Source: an uncultured archaeon (GTDB lineage Archaea > Halobacteriota > Methanosarcinia > Methanosarcinales > Methanoperedenaceae). Taken from it: DNA of 39,429 bases. The position numbers and the translations under genes are program-made. Every line of letters begins with the position of its first letter. Within the stretch, counting starts at the first letter, position 1. A model generated the notes under the pieces. The model was given only the letters and a program-made list of their open reading frames with translations. It was not told where the DNA came from and searched no databases. Shown piece after piece: positions 30,583 to 39,304 of the stretch. The DNA is taken from contig CABMII010000056.1 in NCBI GenBank assembly GCA_902386255.1, forward strand, positions 1 to 39,429, in the 5' to 3' direction.

Positions 30583-33423
30583 TCAAGCCTCCGCATATAT
30601 TTCCTTCTCCAATGCGCCGCAGAGATTAATAAAATCATTCAATTCATTTTCTGTGAACATAGGCATAGGTGCATTCACACCGAAGTTGGTGAACGGAGCA
30701 TCAAATAGCTGGGAAAATTCTATATGCTTTCTCTTTGTAAAAACCGTCTGGACCGTCCTGATAAAGTTAAGCTGGTCTGCACTATAGTTCCTGTTGTTCT
30801 CGATTATATAAGTATCAAATGCGTCCTTTATCCTTTTTTCAGGCTCAGGGAATTTGTATAAACCCAAAATACTCTTGACAAACTTCACAAGCGTGCCCTT
30901 ATTCTGGTTATACGCCTTCTGCAATACATCCTCTGTAATATACAATTCAGGGCTGTTAAGGGTCTCCTCAAGTGCCCGCAGGTCTGCCTCGGTCAGCACC
31001 TCATCCTTTTTGATTTTGATGATTGCCGGATGCTCATCAGCCATCTTCTTTATCCTGTCCTCCACTTTCTCCTTATAGTCCAGGACATACTCCTGCTTTG
31101 CATCAGGTCCATACTCGATAAGTTTTCTCTGCTGAATCACGTCATCAATATCGAGAACAATGGGTTTTCGGGGTTCGGAAGCCATGTATTTCATCAGCTT
31201 TGCAAGTTCCGATACCAGCATCTGCGAATCCTCAAACGATACAGCCTCCCAGAACGACCTTGAAAGCACCTTTTCTTTAATCGGAATCTTGGGTTTGATT
31301 ACGTTTAACTCGTCAGGCAGGCATTCCACCATTTCCCCTATTTTCGGTTTCAGGCGTTCAATCTCCTCCAGGTCTTTCCGCAGGACAGCGACACCCAATT
31401 TTTCACATTTGAGCGTAAAGGACGCCTCATTCAGGTTAACATCCTGCTGAAATTTCATCAGGGGAGTGATTTTCTTCTTCATGAATTCAACAGGGTCAAT
31501 TCCCACATTGTCCCATAGTTTTGGAGACAGTGCTTTCTCGATATCCTTCAGGTTCTCCCTGACGCTTACGGAATCCTTCGGCAGTGATTCAATATCTTCA
31601 AGGACTTTCTTCTTTATCCTTTCGGCATTTTCCACATCTCCGATTAACAATAAATGCTGTAATTGTGCCAGCCGTGTAAGGAATATTTTGCTTGTAATAG
31701 CCTCTCCGAACTCTTTCTGGTCGCCTTCGGGATGCATATCCCAGTACTCAAAATTTCCCCAGAAATCAAATACCTTGAAATATTCCTTTTTCCCTTCAGG
31801 AAGCCATTCCTTATGCCTGCACGCTTTATCAGACCGTGTTCCCCTTCCCAGCATCTGCCAGAATTTGATTCTTGAGAATACAGGTTTTGCAAAGACAAGG
31901 TTGCAGACTTCCGGAATATCGATGCCCGTGTCCAGCATATCTACGGATATTGCCACTCTTGGCATCGGTTTTTCTTTAAATTCCTTAATGGAATCCTGTG
32001 CCCTCGGGTCATCCGATACAATCACTCTCGCAAGCCGTCCCTTGTATTCCGGATAGAGCCTTTCAAATGCCTCCCATAATCTCCTTGCGTGCATTTTTGA
32101 AATGGCAAATATTATGGATTTTGCAGGGAGATTTCCGGACTGGTCTGTCTGGCAGTTATCCATAAACTCCCTGATTAAGGCTTCGCTTGTTCCTTTTACA
32201 GCGACCTTTTTTTCAAGTTCCGTTCCTTCAAAGTTTATCTCGTAAGGATCAATTCCTTCCTGAGATAACCGGTTTATTTCGCCAACAGGCAAATCGGCTG
32301 TTTTAACGCCAGCAATCTGGAAATGTGTCTGTGCGCCTGAAATATTTTTCCTGAAGTCGCACAAAACGCCATCTCTCATAGCGTCCTCATAATCATAGAG
32401 TGCTGTTGCTACTTTATTTTCGCAGTTAAAGAACCTGAAAGTATCCCTTTCGATAAAATCAGCAGGTGTTGCCGTCAGACCTATCTGGATTGCATCAAGA
32501 TAAGTGAAAACATCCTTCCATTTGTTGTATATGGAACGGTGGGCTTCGTCTGAGATAACAATATCGAACTCTGAAGGGGAAATCAGATATTTCCCTGAAC
32601 TGTCCTTTTGATTGTATATCTCCATGAATGTCTGGATTGTGGATACATAGAGCCTTGAATTCTTGTCAAATACGCCGGAAAAAATCTTTGATTTTGATTC
32701 TTGTGGAAAGAACTGCATAAATCCGTCATCATATGCCTGGTTACGGAGTGCCTTTCTATCTGCAAGAAACAGAATCTTTTGAGCCCAGTTCGCTTTCAAA
32801 AGAACATCAATAATTGCCATAGCAACTCTTGTTTTTCCAGTTCCTGTTGCCATGACGACGAGCGCCTTGCGGTTTCCTTTCTCAAGATGTTCTACCACCC
32901 TTTTGGCGCATTCTATACTTTTTGGACGGTCAACAATTCTTCTGTCGATGTCAATATCCGTTAGTTTTTTCCTTGTTGTGACCTGAAACTTGAATCTCTC
33001 AAGGTCTTTTTGTGAAAAGAATCCTTTCACAATTCTCGGACCGTAACGCTCCCTGTCCCAGAACCAGATTTCATACCCATTAGATAAAAAAATAAAAACA
33101 TCCTTTCCTGTTTGTTTTTGTATATCATTTGCATACTCTTCAGCCTGTTTTTGTGCCGTGAGAATGGGGTCTCTTGATGTTCGTTTTGCTTCAATTATTG
33201 CTATGGGCGACCCGAAACCATCGAGAAGCAAATAATCGACATATTTGCTTTCCATATCGTTTTTAAGCGTCTCTGAAACTGTTTTATAATTCTGGGCACG
33301 AAAATCTGATTGTTTTGTATCCACTTCTATGATTATTTTTCCTCTATCTCCGACCACCCATCCCTGCTCTTTGAGCATGACATCAATCATTTGTTTTCGA
33401 GTTAGAAATTCATTCAGTTCCAT
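30583..33423 (-). CDS. hsdR: Type I restriction enzyme R subunit
   Basis: HsdR (946 aa) cleaves DNA after ATP-driven translocation. N-terminal nuclease: VDYLLLDG then AIIEAKR (Asp, Glu-x-Lys; about residues 62-80). Motor: Walker A MATGTGKTRVAM (about 192), DEAHRS (about 290), LTATP, then the second RecA domain with DMLDTGIDIPEVCNLVFAKPV and QMLGRGTRSD. The C-terminal helical region binds HsdM/HsdS. Full length. It is transcribed toward hsdS, but about 1.6 kb of toxin-antitoxin genes, some on the opposite strand, now lie between them. Confidence 0.94.
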   Translation of the reverse strand: MELNEFLTRKQMIDVMLKEQGWVVGDRGKIIIEVDTKQSDFRAQNYKTVSETLKNDMESKYVDYLLLDGFGSPIAIIEAKRTSRDPILTAQKQAEEYANDIQKQTGKDVFIFLSNGYEIWFWDRERYGPRIVKGFFSQKDLERFKFQVTTRKKLTDIDIDRRIVDRPKSIECAKRVVEHLEKGNRKALVVMATGTGKTRVAMAIIDVLLKANWAQKILFLADRKALRNQAYDDGFMQFFPQESKSKIFSGVFDKNSRLYVSTIQTFMEIYNQKDSSGKYLISPSEFDIVISDEAHRSIYNKWKDVFTYLDAIQIGLTATPADFIERDTFRFFNCENKVATALYDYEDAMRDGVLCDFRKNISGAQTHFQIAGVKTADLPVGEINRLSQEGIDPYEINFEGTELEKKVAVKGTSEALIREFMDNCQTDQSGNLPAKSIIFAISKMHARRLWEAFERLYPEYKGRLARVIVSDDPRAQDSIKEFKEKPMPRVAISVDMLDTGIDIPEVCNLVFAKPVFSRIKFWQMLGRGTRSDKACRHKEWLPEGKKEYFKVFDFWGNFEYWDMHPEGDQKEFGEAITSKIFLTRLAQLQHLLLIGDVENAERIKKKVLEDIESLPKDSVSVRENLKDIEKALSPKLWDNVGIDPVEFMKKKITPLMKFQQDVNLNEASFTLKCEKLGVAVLRKDLEEIERLKPKIGEMVECLPDELNVIKPKIPIKEKVLSRSFWEAVSFEDSQMLVSELAKLMKYMASEPRKPIVLDIDDVIQQRKLIEYGPDAKQEYVLDYKEKVEDRIKKMADEHPAIIKIKKDEVLTEADLRALEETLNSPELYITEDVLQKAYNQNKGTLVKFVKSILGLYKFPEPEKRIKDAFDTYIIENNRNYSADQLNFIRTVQTVFTKRKHIEFSQLFDAPFTNFGVNAPMPMFTENELNDFINLCGALEKEIYAEA

Positions 33424-33739
33424 GCTCAGGTTTTCCTCATGTTATTTTCCTTATATTCTTAGAAGTAGCCAGTCATACTTAAATTTTTTTGACACATTTA
33501 TGTGCATGCATGACGGCAAAGCTTCAAGCCGCTGAGTTCGTACGAGTTCGTTTTGAGTTCGTTGTTTATAAAAAATTGCTGACCATCTTTGCGTTCTTCG
33601 CGCTCTTTGCGGTGACCGTTGTGGTTGCATCTTTTTTCTACCGGCGCCACAACTGCTATAATAAGATTATACTGTATTATCCCTACAATATTATAAGATT
33701 TTATATTTTTGATGAATTGTAGGGGTAAGAACCCATTTT
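33424..33739. other. Intergenic region hsdR / nar-like operon end
   Basis: No gene is visible. The region holds three copies of GAGTTCGT (33534-33541, 33544-33551, 33555-33562) spaced 10 and 11 bp apart, a TATA-like TTTATAAAAAA next to them, and a copy of the dispersed TTCGCGCTCTTTGCGGT repeat (about 33597-33613). The hsdR promoter should lie within the first 100 bases. Confidence 0.6.
33534..33562. repeat. Three direct repeats of GAGTTCGT
   Basis: The octamer occurs three times with periods of 10 and 11 bp, close to one helical turn, so all copies face one side of the DNA. This is the geometry of a cooperative protein-binding site. The next bases include TTTATAAAAAA. What it controls is unclear: hsdR is about 110 bp away on the minus strand. 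Confidence 0.5.
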
Positions 33740-34408
33740 TTATCTATCTTTACTTACACTCAATAGTTCAGCGGCAATAAACCGTGAGGTAATCTGGGCA
33801 AGCAGAGGATAGAAAGCTAAACTTTCAGATTTTTGAAGTTTATTGCAAAATCCGGGAACCCACTGCATCAGGTGCCGCTCCAGAAAATCCCTCTGCGCCA
33901 GGAGATAGCCATTGAGCGCTTCGTTATCCCAGGTTTTCATTGCGCGAGCCTCCTCAAAGGTAAGGAAATGCAAAAACTCAAGTTCTGCAGAGATATGGTC
34001 AGGAAATTCCCGTTTTCCTTGTTCCTGGCTCATACGCAGGCCGAAACAATTATAGAACTCACTCACCTCCAGCATGACAATGCTTCTTGGTTTTTCGAAA
34101 TAATAACCCTCGTATGGCGGGCAGGGGGGTACAGGGGCGCCTGAGTCAAATGTGCGGGTAAATTCAATCCCGAATCCAGCATAAGTCATTTCTTTCAATG
34201 CATCCCTCACCTGTCTGAGAACATGTTCTGGCGTTTTGAGCCGAGGAATTGAGGATATGTTGTACATCAGTTCATCCAGGAATTTCCCGTTTTGAAAAGT
34301 TTTAAAGAGCCCCGGGGTCGGATAGCGGAAACCACTTGAGAGTAATTTATACAGGGTACTGGAAACGATAGGATCTCTTTGGACGCGTTGAGGCATATTA
34401 TCACTCAA
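33740..34408 (-). CDS. TorD/NarJ-family molybdoenzyme assembly chaperone
   Basis: A 222-aa all-helical protein of the TorD/NarJ/DdhD type: LYKLLSSGFRYPTP near residue 19, PCPPYEGYYFEKPR near 93 (the family usually has a similar tyrosine-rich loop), then SEFYNCFGLR and a conserved DHISAELEFLHFLTFEEA. These proteins bind the apo catalytic subunit and permit molybdenum-cofactor insertion. It overlaps the heme-subunit gene by 8 bp and is the last gene of the operon. Confidence 0.85.
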   Translation of the reverse strand: MSDNMPQRVQRDPIVSSTLYKLLSSGFRYPTPGLFKTFQNGKFLDELMYNISSIPRLKTPEHVLRQVRDALKEMTYAGFGIEFTRTFDSGAPVPPCPPYEGYYFEKPRSIVMLEVSEFYNCFGLRMSQEQGKREFPDHISAELEFLHFLTFEEARAMKTWDNEALNGYLLAQRDFLERHLMQWVPGFCNKLQKSESLAFYPLLAQITSRFIAAELLSVSKDR

Positions 34409-35051
34409 TAGAAAGAGCTTGCCACTCCGAAACTATTTTATGCCCGCCCCTTTCTGCATACGCGCCGCCTTTCCAGTTTGCAAAAGCTATCCTGTAACTT
34501 CTTCCGCGCGCGAAAGAAACCTGGTTCTCCGAAGCGGCAGCCATCGGCCGGGTTATGACCAGGCTCCATGTTCCATTCTCCCATTTCTGGTAATGCCTGA
34601 TGTTCCGGGATGCCGCATCAGGGCTTGTTTGCGGGGTTCCCATACCGCCGGCAACAATATTTTCCGGCGCAGGTAAATCGGCTCTCCAGAAAATAATGTT
34701 CACGGGTTTGTCCATTGCTCCCATCCAGAGAGGGCTTTCTTCTGTGAATAGAGGTATCTCCATTGCAAAAGCATCCGCAAAGATAGGATAATCGCCAACT
34801 GAATTGTTTTCTGAGGCAGCGTTCCATTGGTAGAAGAAAAAAATATCCGTCCCGTTATGCGCCGCTTTCACTTTTGCCTGTCTTACCTCATCAGGGAGGA
34901 ATGTGGTCCTTGCGCCGACTTCATTAAGTCGCCTGCTGAATATGATAGTAGTTTCCGGGGCATTATGCCATACAGGGTCTTCAGGGTCAAGTGATATTGT
35001 CCCGGGTGTATATGCTGCTTTAATTTCCGCCGGCGGGTCGCTATCTGCCAC
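34401..35051 (-). CDS. Heme-binding gamma subunit (EbdC/SerC/DdhC-like)
   Basis: A 216-aa protein matching the ethylbenzene-dehydrogenase-type heme b domain: DPEDPVWHNAPETTIIF at the start, VKAAHNGTDIFFFYQW, DAFAMEIPLF, WMGAMDKPVNIIFWRAD, and a closing IAFANWKGG. In characterised relatives this subunit carries a b heme and passes electrons to or from a cytochrome. The start is GTG 35051 with AGAGGT upstream; the frame upstream has no other start and ATG 35079 leads to a stop. No signal peptide is seen, although known relatives are periplasmic. Confidence 0.85.
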   Translation of the reverse strand: MADSDPPAEIKAAYTPGTISLDPEDPVWHNAPETTIIFSRRLNEVGARTTFLPDEVRQAKVKAAHNGTDIFFFYQWNAASENNSVGDYPIFADAFAMEIPLFTEESPLWMGAMDKPVNIIFWRADLPAPENIVAGGMGTPQTSPDAASRNIRHYQKWENGTWSLVITRPMAAASENQVSFARGRSYRIAFANWKGGAYAERGGHKIVSEWQALSIE

Positions 35052-35088
35052 AGTTAAAACCTCTTTGTTATTATTTTCATAATTTACC

Positions 35089-36126
35089 TTACACCTGAAT
35101 CCGGTCTGCCTCCGAATGCGGTATCAATATGTCAATTAATTCCGAACTTCTTCCCGATGCTACTTTTTCCCTTTCGCTCAGAATGGTGCTGAATATCTCC
35201 CTTATCCGCCCAACGCGCTCATCAAAGCTCTGCTCTGCCGTATCACCGAATAATTTCGCAAGCATTTCAACCGGGATGCGCTGATTTTCAGTAAGTTTCC
35301 CGGTCTGAGTATACGCCGGGGGGGAAAGAGGAGGGATGTAAAATACATTGGGGTCTGTCTTGAATTCAGGATGCAGCCGCAAAGCCACTTTCCATGTGTT
35401 CACCAATTTATACACGCTGCTTGCCGTATCATCTGCAAAGCCCACATGATGTATACGACCTACGCACTGGGTTGCACATAAATTCCCTTTATGTTGCTCT
35501 ATCCTTGGATAACAGAATATGCACTTCTGGGAAATTTTCTCTTCGGGATTATAGTATATTTTTTTATACGGGCATCCTTTAATGCAATAGCGGTAGCCCC
35601 TGCATCGTTTCTGGTCAACAAGGACTATCCCGTCCTCCTTACGTTTATAAACCGCCTGGCGCGGGCAGGCATCCACACACGGGGGGTCGCTGCAGTGGTT
35701 GCATATACGCGGCAGGTAAAAATAATAGGAATTGGGGAATTTTCCATCGCCCACATCCTCATCCCAGTTGCTTGCGTAAGCGCTGCCGCCTAAGGGTTTT
35801 GGATTTGGAATCAATACGGATGCCGGGGCATCTCCTCCATTGGTTTTCAATACTTCGCCATAGTTATATTCCCAGGGGGTGCCATAGCTTTCATTTATAC
35901 CTGGAAGCGGTATGCTGTTCTTGTCCTTTGTGTTAAACCACCCGCCCAGGGTTTCCCAGTTCTTCGGATAACCCTGCCCTGGCTGCGTTTCCACATTGTT
36001 CCAGTACATATGCATCTGGCCTTTATTCCTGTCAGTCCACATGGTTTTGCACGCCATTGTGCAGGTATGGCAACCGAGGCATTTGTTCAGGTCTGCCACC
36101 ATCCTGACCTGTTTTTGTACAGGCAT
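35089..36126 (-). CDS. NarH-like iron-sulfur beta subunit
   Basis: An electron-transfer subunit of about 345 aa with four Fe-S cluster motifs: CLGCHTCTMAC, CNHCSDPPCVDACP, CRGYRYCIKGCPYKKIYYN and CIFCYPRIEQHKGNLCATQC. In the third motif a Tyr replaces one Cys, as Trp does in NarH, implying one [3Fe-4S] and three [4Fe-4S] clusters. I place the start at ATG 36126, which overlaps the preceding stop as TAATG and has GAGGAGGT upstream; the longer frame to 36192 overlaps narG. Compared with bacterial NarH (about 510 aa) it is shorter, closer to SerB/DdhB/EbdB. Confidence 0.9.
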   Translation of the reverse strand: MPVQKQVRMVADLNKCLGCHTCTMACKTMWTDRNKGQMHMYWNNVETQPGQGYPKNWETLGGWFNTKDKNSIPLPGINESYGTPWEYNYGEVLKTNGGDAPASVLIPNPKPLGGSAYASNWDEDVGDGKFPNSYYFYLPRICNHCSDPPCVDACPRQAVYKRKEDGIVLVDQKRCRGYRYCIKGCPYKKIYYNPEEKISQKCIFCYPRIEQHKGNLCATQCVGRIHHVGFADDTASSVYKLVNTWKVALRLHPEFKTDPNVFYIPPLSPPAYTQTGKLTENQRIPVEMLAKLFGDTAEQSFDERVGRIREIFSTILSEREKVASGRSSELIDILIPHSEADRIQV

Positions 36127-38957
36127 TATTTTACCTCCTCGTATTTTCGGATCTCTACGCGGGTATCTTTCTGGTTTCCCGTGGGACCCCAATAATTAGG
36201 GTTAAACTTAAGATGCCCGTAGCCTCCGACAAGCTGCGTCGGCTTGATGCGGATAGTCGTAGGGCTCTGGAAGCCGCCTTTTTTAAAAGTGTAGCGCTCC
36301 CAGCCTTGGTACATCAGGGTCAAGCCTTCAGGCATCCGGGGCGATATGCAAAGATTGGCGATTATTGCCCCGCTGTCGTTGTATATCTCAACCGAATCGT
36401 TATCCGAAAGTCCGCGGGCAGCGGCGTCATCCGGGTTTAAGTACACAAGCGGGTAACCCCTCTGTAACCGCAACTGGTACTTTGCATCCCTCCACAGCGA
36501 ATGTATGCTCCACCGTCCATGCGGTGTGAGAAAACGAAGCTTGTATTTAGTCCCATCCACTGGCGGTTTGTACACAGGCAGTTCCTCATGGAACTCGGTG
36601 AGGTACCAGTCATGGTCGATGTAGAACTGCTGCAGCCCTGTAAGTGTGCTAAGAGGATGTTTCAATTCGAACATCCTCTGGAAAGCATAGTACGCTTCCC
36701 CCTCCTTTATATCGCTTGTCCATCCATCATATGTTGCCAAAAAACGCCTGGGCTTGTCGTTCAGCATATCCATTGTCATGCCTCTTGTTTCCACTGAATT
36801 GTCAAGGATGAATTGCCCTGCGCTCTTATCCTCCGCAAGGGTGCCGTGTGCCGTGAACTCATCCGGCAATGTTGAGAAATCACGCTTCGTGCCTGAGCCG
36901 TCAGGCAGCGTATCCTCAAAAGAGAACTTTGTGTTTGCAAGCGCCCGGGCAAGTTCCAAAAATATTTGCCAGTCGGTCTTGCTTTCAAGCAGCGGAGGGA
37001 TTATCGGGGTGAACGGGTTGATGTATGAGTGAAGGTCAGTTGTGCTTAAATCCCACTTCTCGAACATACTTGATGAAGGCAGGATAACATCTGCGTATAA
37101 ACCAGTAGTATTCATGCGAAAGTCAATATCCACGATAAGGTCAAGTTTTGGCCAGAGGTTAGTCAGGATAGATTCCGCTCCTTTTGCCTGGTTAAGATAG
37201 TTGGCGCCCCATACGATGAGAACCTTTGGCGTTTTACCTGTGTCCAGCGTCCCTTTCGGATACAGCGGCATCCAGCCATTCTCGACGCTTTCACGAATAT
37301 ATTCGCTGACGGGACGCGGCCAGAGGGTCTGGGTTTCAGGGTCTCCTTCAATTTTTGAGTGAACGTATGTCCACAGTGTGGTCGGCTGGAATCTCTGCTT
37401 TGCATTGCCAAGCGGAAAAGCAAGTTTGAAAAACCCTTCTTCGCACCAGAATTTTTCCTGGCCTACATAATGGTCAAAGCCGCCGCCCGGTACTCCGACA
37501 TTGCCTGTAAGGGCGGCAAGCAGTATCATGCTCCTGTTCATGAGGTCATTGTGGTAATAGTGGTTCACACCGGCGCCCTCGATAATCCTTGCGGGTTTTG
37601 CGGATGCGAATTCGCGTGCCACCCGTGTAATCAGGCCGGCGTCCACACCTGTAATGCCTGAAACGCTCGCCGGGTCGTAACTTTGGAGTTTCTTCAGAAG
37701 CAGTGAAAAAACAGTTGTCACTTCAACTTTTCCTGAAAGCGTATCTACCATGAAGGTTCCATGAAGTGCAGGATTTATCGTGCCAATATCCAGCGTCTTA
37801 TCCTGGCAATCGATTGTGCCGGGTGCCAGTACCGCCGTTCCTGTATTTTCATCCCAGAAATAGAAATTACCTGCCTTCCCCTCCAATTCGACATCGCTTT
37901 CCCTGAGGAACTTGCCGTTATCCGTCCGCACAAGCATCGGCATATCGGTGAACCGTTTCAGATAGTTCTCATCATACAACCTCTCGTTCACGATTACATT
38001 TGCCATTCCAAGAGCCAGTGCGCTGTCGGTTCCTGCTTTCACCGGGATGAAGATGTCCGCATGTATCGAGACAGGGTTATATTCGGGAAATATTGCGACT
38101 ATCTTTGTGCCGTGCATTCTGGCCGCTGTCACAAAATGGGCATCGGGAATGCGTGTCTCAAGCAGGTTTGAACCCCAGATTATTATGTATTTTGAGTTGA
38201 ACCAGTCCGCAGCTTCGCATGAATCGGTCTGCACGCCCCATGTGATTGGCTCACCGGGCGGCAGGTCTGAAACCCAATCGTAGAACGTACAAACCACGCC
38301 GCCGATGAGATTTGCCAGGCGTGCGCCTGCTGCGTAGGAAACCAGGAATTTCGCAGGATTGGCTGAGTAGAATGTCACAGTATCGGGACCATAATCGGAT
38401 ATGGCAGCAACAATTTTGTTCGCAATGTAATCAAGGGCCTCTTCCCATGCGGCTTTGCGCCATTTTCCTTCGCCCCGCTCGCCAGTCCGTATCAAGGGAT
38501 ATTTCACGCGCTGCGGGCCATAAACGTATTCCTTGTAATTTGCGCCCTTCTGGCATCCTCTCGGATTGTATGTGGGAAGAGTTGAGTTGATATCGGGATA
38601 ATCAGCATACTGCTCCTCCTTGAATGCAATATTGTTCCTGACGTAAACCTTCCATGTGCAGGAACCTGTGCAATTGATTGAATGTGTTGTCCTGCCAAAA
38701 GAATCGTACTTCCACTGCTCGCGGTACAGTGATTCCCATCCTTCGTAGGGGTATTCACCGATGGGTTCATGCACCTTTTCCAGAAGGTCAAGCGCCAGAG
38801 CATGTTTGGCAGCCTGTGCCCCCCGCTCCAGGATGGCGTGTGCGCGGTCATGCCTTGCTGCCAGGGTTTCTGTCGATGGCTCAGCCTGTGCATTTTTTGT
38901 AGGGTCATCCGCCCCAATGATCGCCTTGTTTGATATATCCGGAATTTCCCCCGCCAT
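36126..38957 (-). CDS. NarG-like catalytic subunit of a type II DMSO-reductase-family enzyme
   Basis: A 943-aa bis-MGD molybdoenzyme. The FS0 cluster ligands are His92, Cys96, Cys100 and Cys135 (THSINCTGSC, then NPRGCQKG). The molybdenum-ligating aspartate is Asp231 in YDWVSDLPPGEP, which places it in the nitrate/selenate/chlorate/ethylbenzene group. The following WGVQTDSCEAADWFNS and WGSNLLETRIPDAHF closely resemble nitrate reductase. It is shorter than bacterial NarG (about 1240 aa), like archaeal and periplasmic relatives. No twin-arginine signal is present, and an in-frame TAA two codons before the ATG rules out an upstream extension. Substrate (nitrate most likely by similarity and context) is not proven. 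Confidence 0.88.
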   Translation of the reverse strand: MAGEIPDISNKAIIGADDPTKNAQAEPSTETLAARHDRAHAILERGAQAAKHALALDLLEKVHEPIGEYPYEGWESLYREQWKYDSFGRTTHSINCTGSCTWKVYVRNNIAFKEEQYADYPDINSTLPTYNPRGCQKGANYKEYVYGPQRVKYPLIRTGERGEGKWRKAAWEEALDYIANKIVAAISDYGPDTVTFYSANPAKFLVSYAAGARLANLIGGVVCTFYDWVSDLPPGEPITWGVQTDSCEAADWFNSKYIIIWGSNLLETRIPDAHFVTAARMHGTKIVAIFPEYNPVSIHADIFIPVKAGTDSALALGMANVIVNERLYDENYLKRFTDMPMLVRTDNGKFLRESDVELEGKAGNFYFWDENTGTAVLAPGTIDCQDKTLDIGTINPALHGTFMVDTLSGKVEVTTVFSLLLKKLQSYDPASVSGITGVDAGLITRVAREFASAKPARIIEGAGVNHYYHNDLMNRSMILLAALTGNVGVPGGGFDHYVGQEKFWCEEGFFKLAFPLGNAKQRFQPTTLWTYVHSKIEGDPETQTLWPRPVSEYIRESVENGWMPLYPKGTLDTGKTPKVLIVWGANYLNQAKGAESILTNLWPKLDLIVDIDFRMNTTGLYADVILPSSSMFEKWDLSTTDLHSYINPFTPIIPPLLESKTDWQIFLELARALANTKFSFEDTLPDGSGTKRDFSTLPDEFTAHGTLAEDKSAGQFILDNSVETRGMTMDMLNDKPRRFLATYDGWTSDIKEGEAYYAFQRMFELKHPLSTLTGLQQFYIDHDWYLTEFHEELPVYKPPVDGTKYKLRFLTPHGRWSIHSLWRDAKYQLRLQRGYPLVYLNPDDAAARGLSDNDSVEIYNDSGAIIANLCISPRMPEGLTLMYQGWERYTFKKGGFQSPTTIRIKPTQLVGGYGHLKFNPNYWGPTGNQKDTRVEIRKYEEVK

Positions 38958-38969
38958 GGTTTATACTTG

Positions 38970-38990
38970 TTTTCGTTTTAATATAAGGGT
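38970..38990 (-). promoter_or_regulatory. Promoter of the nar-like operon, probably leaderless
   Basis: On the minus strand CTTATATTAAAAC is centred about 24 bp before the ATG at 38957, and no ribosome binding site is seen. This predicts transcription starting at or close to the start codon. Confidence 0.45.
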
Positions 38991-39046
38991 TATGGATTTG
39001 AGAGAGTAATGACTTGAAATCTTTCGGAAAGTTTTATTTTTTAAGT

Positions 39047-39072
39047 TGAATGAATTTTTGAACCTTCATTCA
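39047..39072. promoter_or_regulatory. Inverted repeat upstream of the nar-like operon
   Basis: TGAATGAA and TTCATTCA are perfect 8-bp arms around a 10-base spacer, about 90-115 bp upstream of the operon start. It may be a regulator-binding site or a terminator-like stem of the gene further right. A shorter inverted repeat, CTTTCGGAAAG (39021-39031), lies between it and the promoter. Confidence 0.4.
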
Positions 39073-39185
39073 CCCGTGCCGTCTGAGTCGTGACCGCAGG
39101 CATTAGGTTGCGTGCATCGTTGACCTATTTTGAACAAGAATACCATTTGTAGAACTTGGCAAGGTTAAACAGTAACTCTCCCTTT

Positions 39186-39287
39186 TTATGCAGCGTTCAA
39201 CACATTTTTGAACGTGTCAAAAACAACCTCGATATCGACACGACTTTTCAGCTGCTCTAAAATCTGGGCGGTGACGAGGTTTTTCAT
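39186..39287 (-). CDS. Possible 33-aa ORF
   Basis: ATG with a strong GGGGGG-rich ribosome binding site just upstream opens a 34-codon frame (MKNLVTAQILEQLKSRVDIE through TFKNVLNAA). The composition is helical and normal for protein. It lies 17 bp downstream of the LamG-type gene. It may be a remnant of a larger gene such as a transposase, but nothing identifies it. Confidence 0.35.
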   Translation of the reverse strand: MKNLVTAQILEQLKSRVDIEVVFDTFKNVLNAA

Positions 39288-39304
39288 TCCCCCCGGTATG
39301 ATAT

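Noticed and set aside
39186-39287. Transposase fragment near the right edge
   Set aside because: No catalytic motif, terminal inverted repeats or target duplication can be seen in the available sequence; kept only as a possible small ORF.
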